From Mycolicibacterium sp. S2-37 (GTDB lineage Bacteria > Actinomycetota > Actinomycetes > Mycobacteriales > Mycobacteriaceae), in assembly GCF_017352375.1 (NCBI RefSeq), contig NZ_JAFEVR010000004.1, forward strand, positions 1,364,001-1,428,000: 64,000 nucleotides of DNA. Direction: 5' to 3'. A program made the position numbers and the translations under genes. The notes under the pieces were generated by a model. The model had not been told where the DNA came from, made no database searches, and saw only the letters and a program-made list of their open reading frames with translations. Shown here piece by piece: positions 63,867 through 64,000 of the stretch (position 1 is its first letter; each line of letters opens with the position of its first letter).

Positions 63867-64000
63867 GTGGCGCGCGCGTGGGATGTTGTTCGACGCGGTG
63901 TCGCCAGAAGCGTCTCGCAGGCCCCGGCCACCTTCGGCTGGCTGCTGGTACTGCTGGCCACGACGCGCGTGCAGCGCTCCGCAGGTCACGAGCGCGGTCA
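63867..64000 (+). CDS. Membrane protein N terminus, possibly rhomboid-like
   Basis: Only 44 codons before the window edge. A basic, amphipathic start (ARAWDVVRRGVARSVSQ) leads into a first hydrophobic segment, ATFGWLLVLLATTRVQRS. The phrase PATFGWLLVLLATTRVQRS resembles by recollection the start of mycobacterial rhomboid-like membrane proteins, but this is a weak call on a fragment. Start GTG 63867 is supported by the -10 box. The gene continues beyond 64000. Confidence 0.45.
   Translation, partial: MARAWDVVRRGVARSVSQAPATFGWLLVLLATTRVQRSAGHERG

Overview
The window is high-GC, gene-dense chromosomal DNA from a mycobacterium, most likely a rapidly growing Mycolicibacterium-type species. This rests on gene content and order, which I compared from memory with the M. 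tuberculosis Rv3300c-Rv3359 stretch: RluA-like/glpD/lpdA, an Rv3304-like gene, amiA1/amiB1, deoD, pmmB, an Rv3311-like gene, add/deoA/cdd, sdhCDAB, an ECF41 sigma factor (sigJ type), an Rv3329-like aminotransferase, dacB1, yihY/trpS, metC/metA/Rv3342-like, a DUF3017 gene, folD, an Rv3359-like oxidoreductase and an Rv1747-type FHA-ABC exporter. A SAM-IV riboswitch, many leaderless GTG/ATG starts and many ATGA start/stop overlaps also fit. I see no insertion sequence, prophage, CRISPR array, tRNA or rRNA.

Layout. 1-3 kb: end of a secreted MTB12-like gene, an enoyl-CoA hydratase and an SDR (convergent), a small secreted protein with two 19-proline runs, and a pseudouridine synthase. 3-6.3 kb: glpD and lpdA. 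6.3-13 kb: GGCT-like gene, DUF4032 gene, two M20 amidohydrolases, deoD, an AbrB-type membrane protein and a MarR regulator. 13-16.4 kb: pmmB, then an unusual trio (EspC-like protein, WXG-type protein fused to an NlpC/P60 peptidase, YbaB-like protein). 16.4-25 kb: Rv3311-like gene, two small secreted proteins, the cdd-deoA-add salvage operon and the divergent sdhCDAB operon. 25-29.8 kb: glycosyltransferase/TetR pair, AI-2E transporter, and an AhpD-like gene convergent with an ECF41 sigma factor. 29.8-36.5 kb: amino-acid permease with a universal stress protein, then nhaC-like/arcD/arcA. 36.6-44.4 kb: acyltransferase 3, aldehyde dehydrogenase, Lrp/AsnC regulator with a class-III aminotransferase, SMP-30-like protein, dacB1 and a nitronate monooxygenase. 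44.4-48.7 kb: guanidine-III riboswitch with gdx/sugE, yihY, trpS, a frameshifted exonuclease III, a hydrolase and a 41-codon gene. 48.8-54.6 kb: monomeric icd, then a SAM-IV riboswitch controlling metC-metA-methyltransferase, closed by a 36-nt hairpin. 54.6-64 kb: a large Ig-like-repeat exported protein behind an AT-rich leader, DUF3017, folD and a divergent OYE-family gene, the FHA-ABC exporter, an AraC regulator and the start of a membrane protein.

Functional themes: nucleoside salvage (cdd-deoA-add and deoD, with the phosphohexomutase pmmB), respiration and redox (sdh, glpD, lpdA, icd), methionine synthesis under SAM control, nitrogen compounds (arginine deiminase, amine catabolism, guanidinium export) and cell-envelope or secretion functions (dacB1, C40 peptidase, repeat protein, acyltransferase).

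The most promising signals are an ECF41-type promoter upstream of the AhpD-like gene that converges with the sigma factor gene; the EspC-like/C40/YbaB-like trio away from any visible ESX core; the double Cys-loop polyproline protein; two almost identical leaderless promoter boxes 4 kb apart; and an LpdA that keeps both cysteines of the redox pair but lacks the usual catalytic His.
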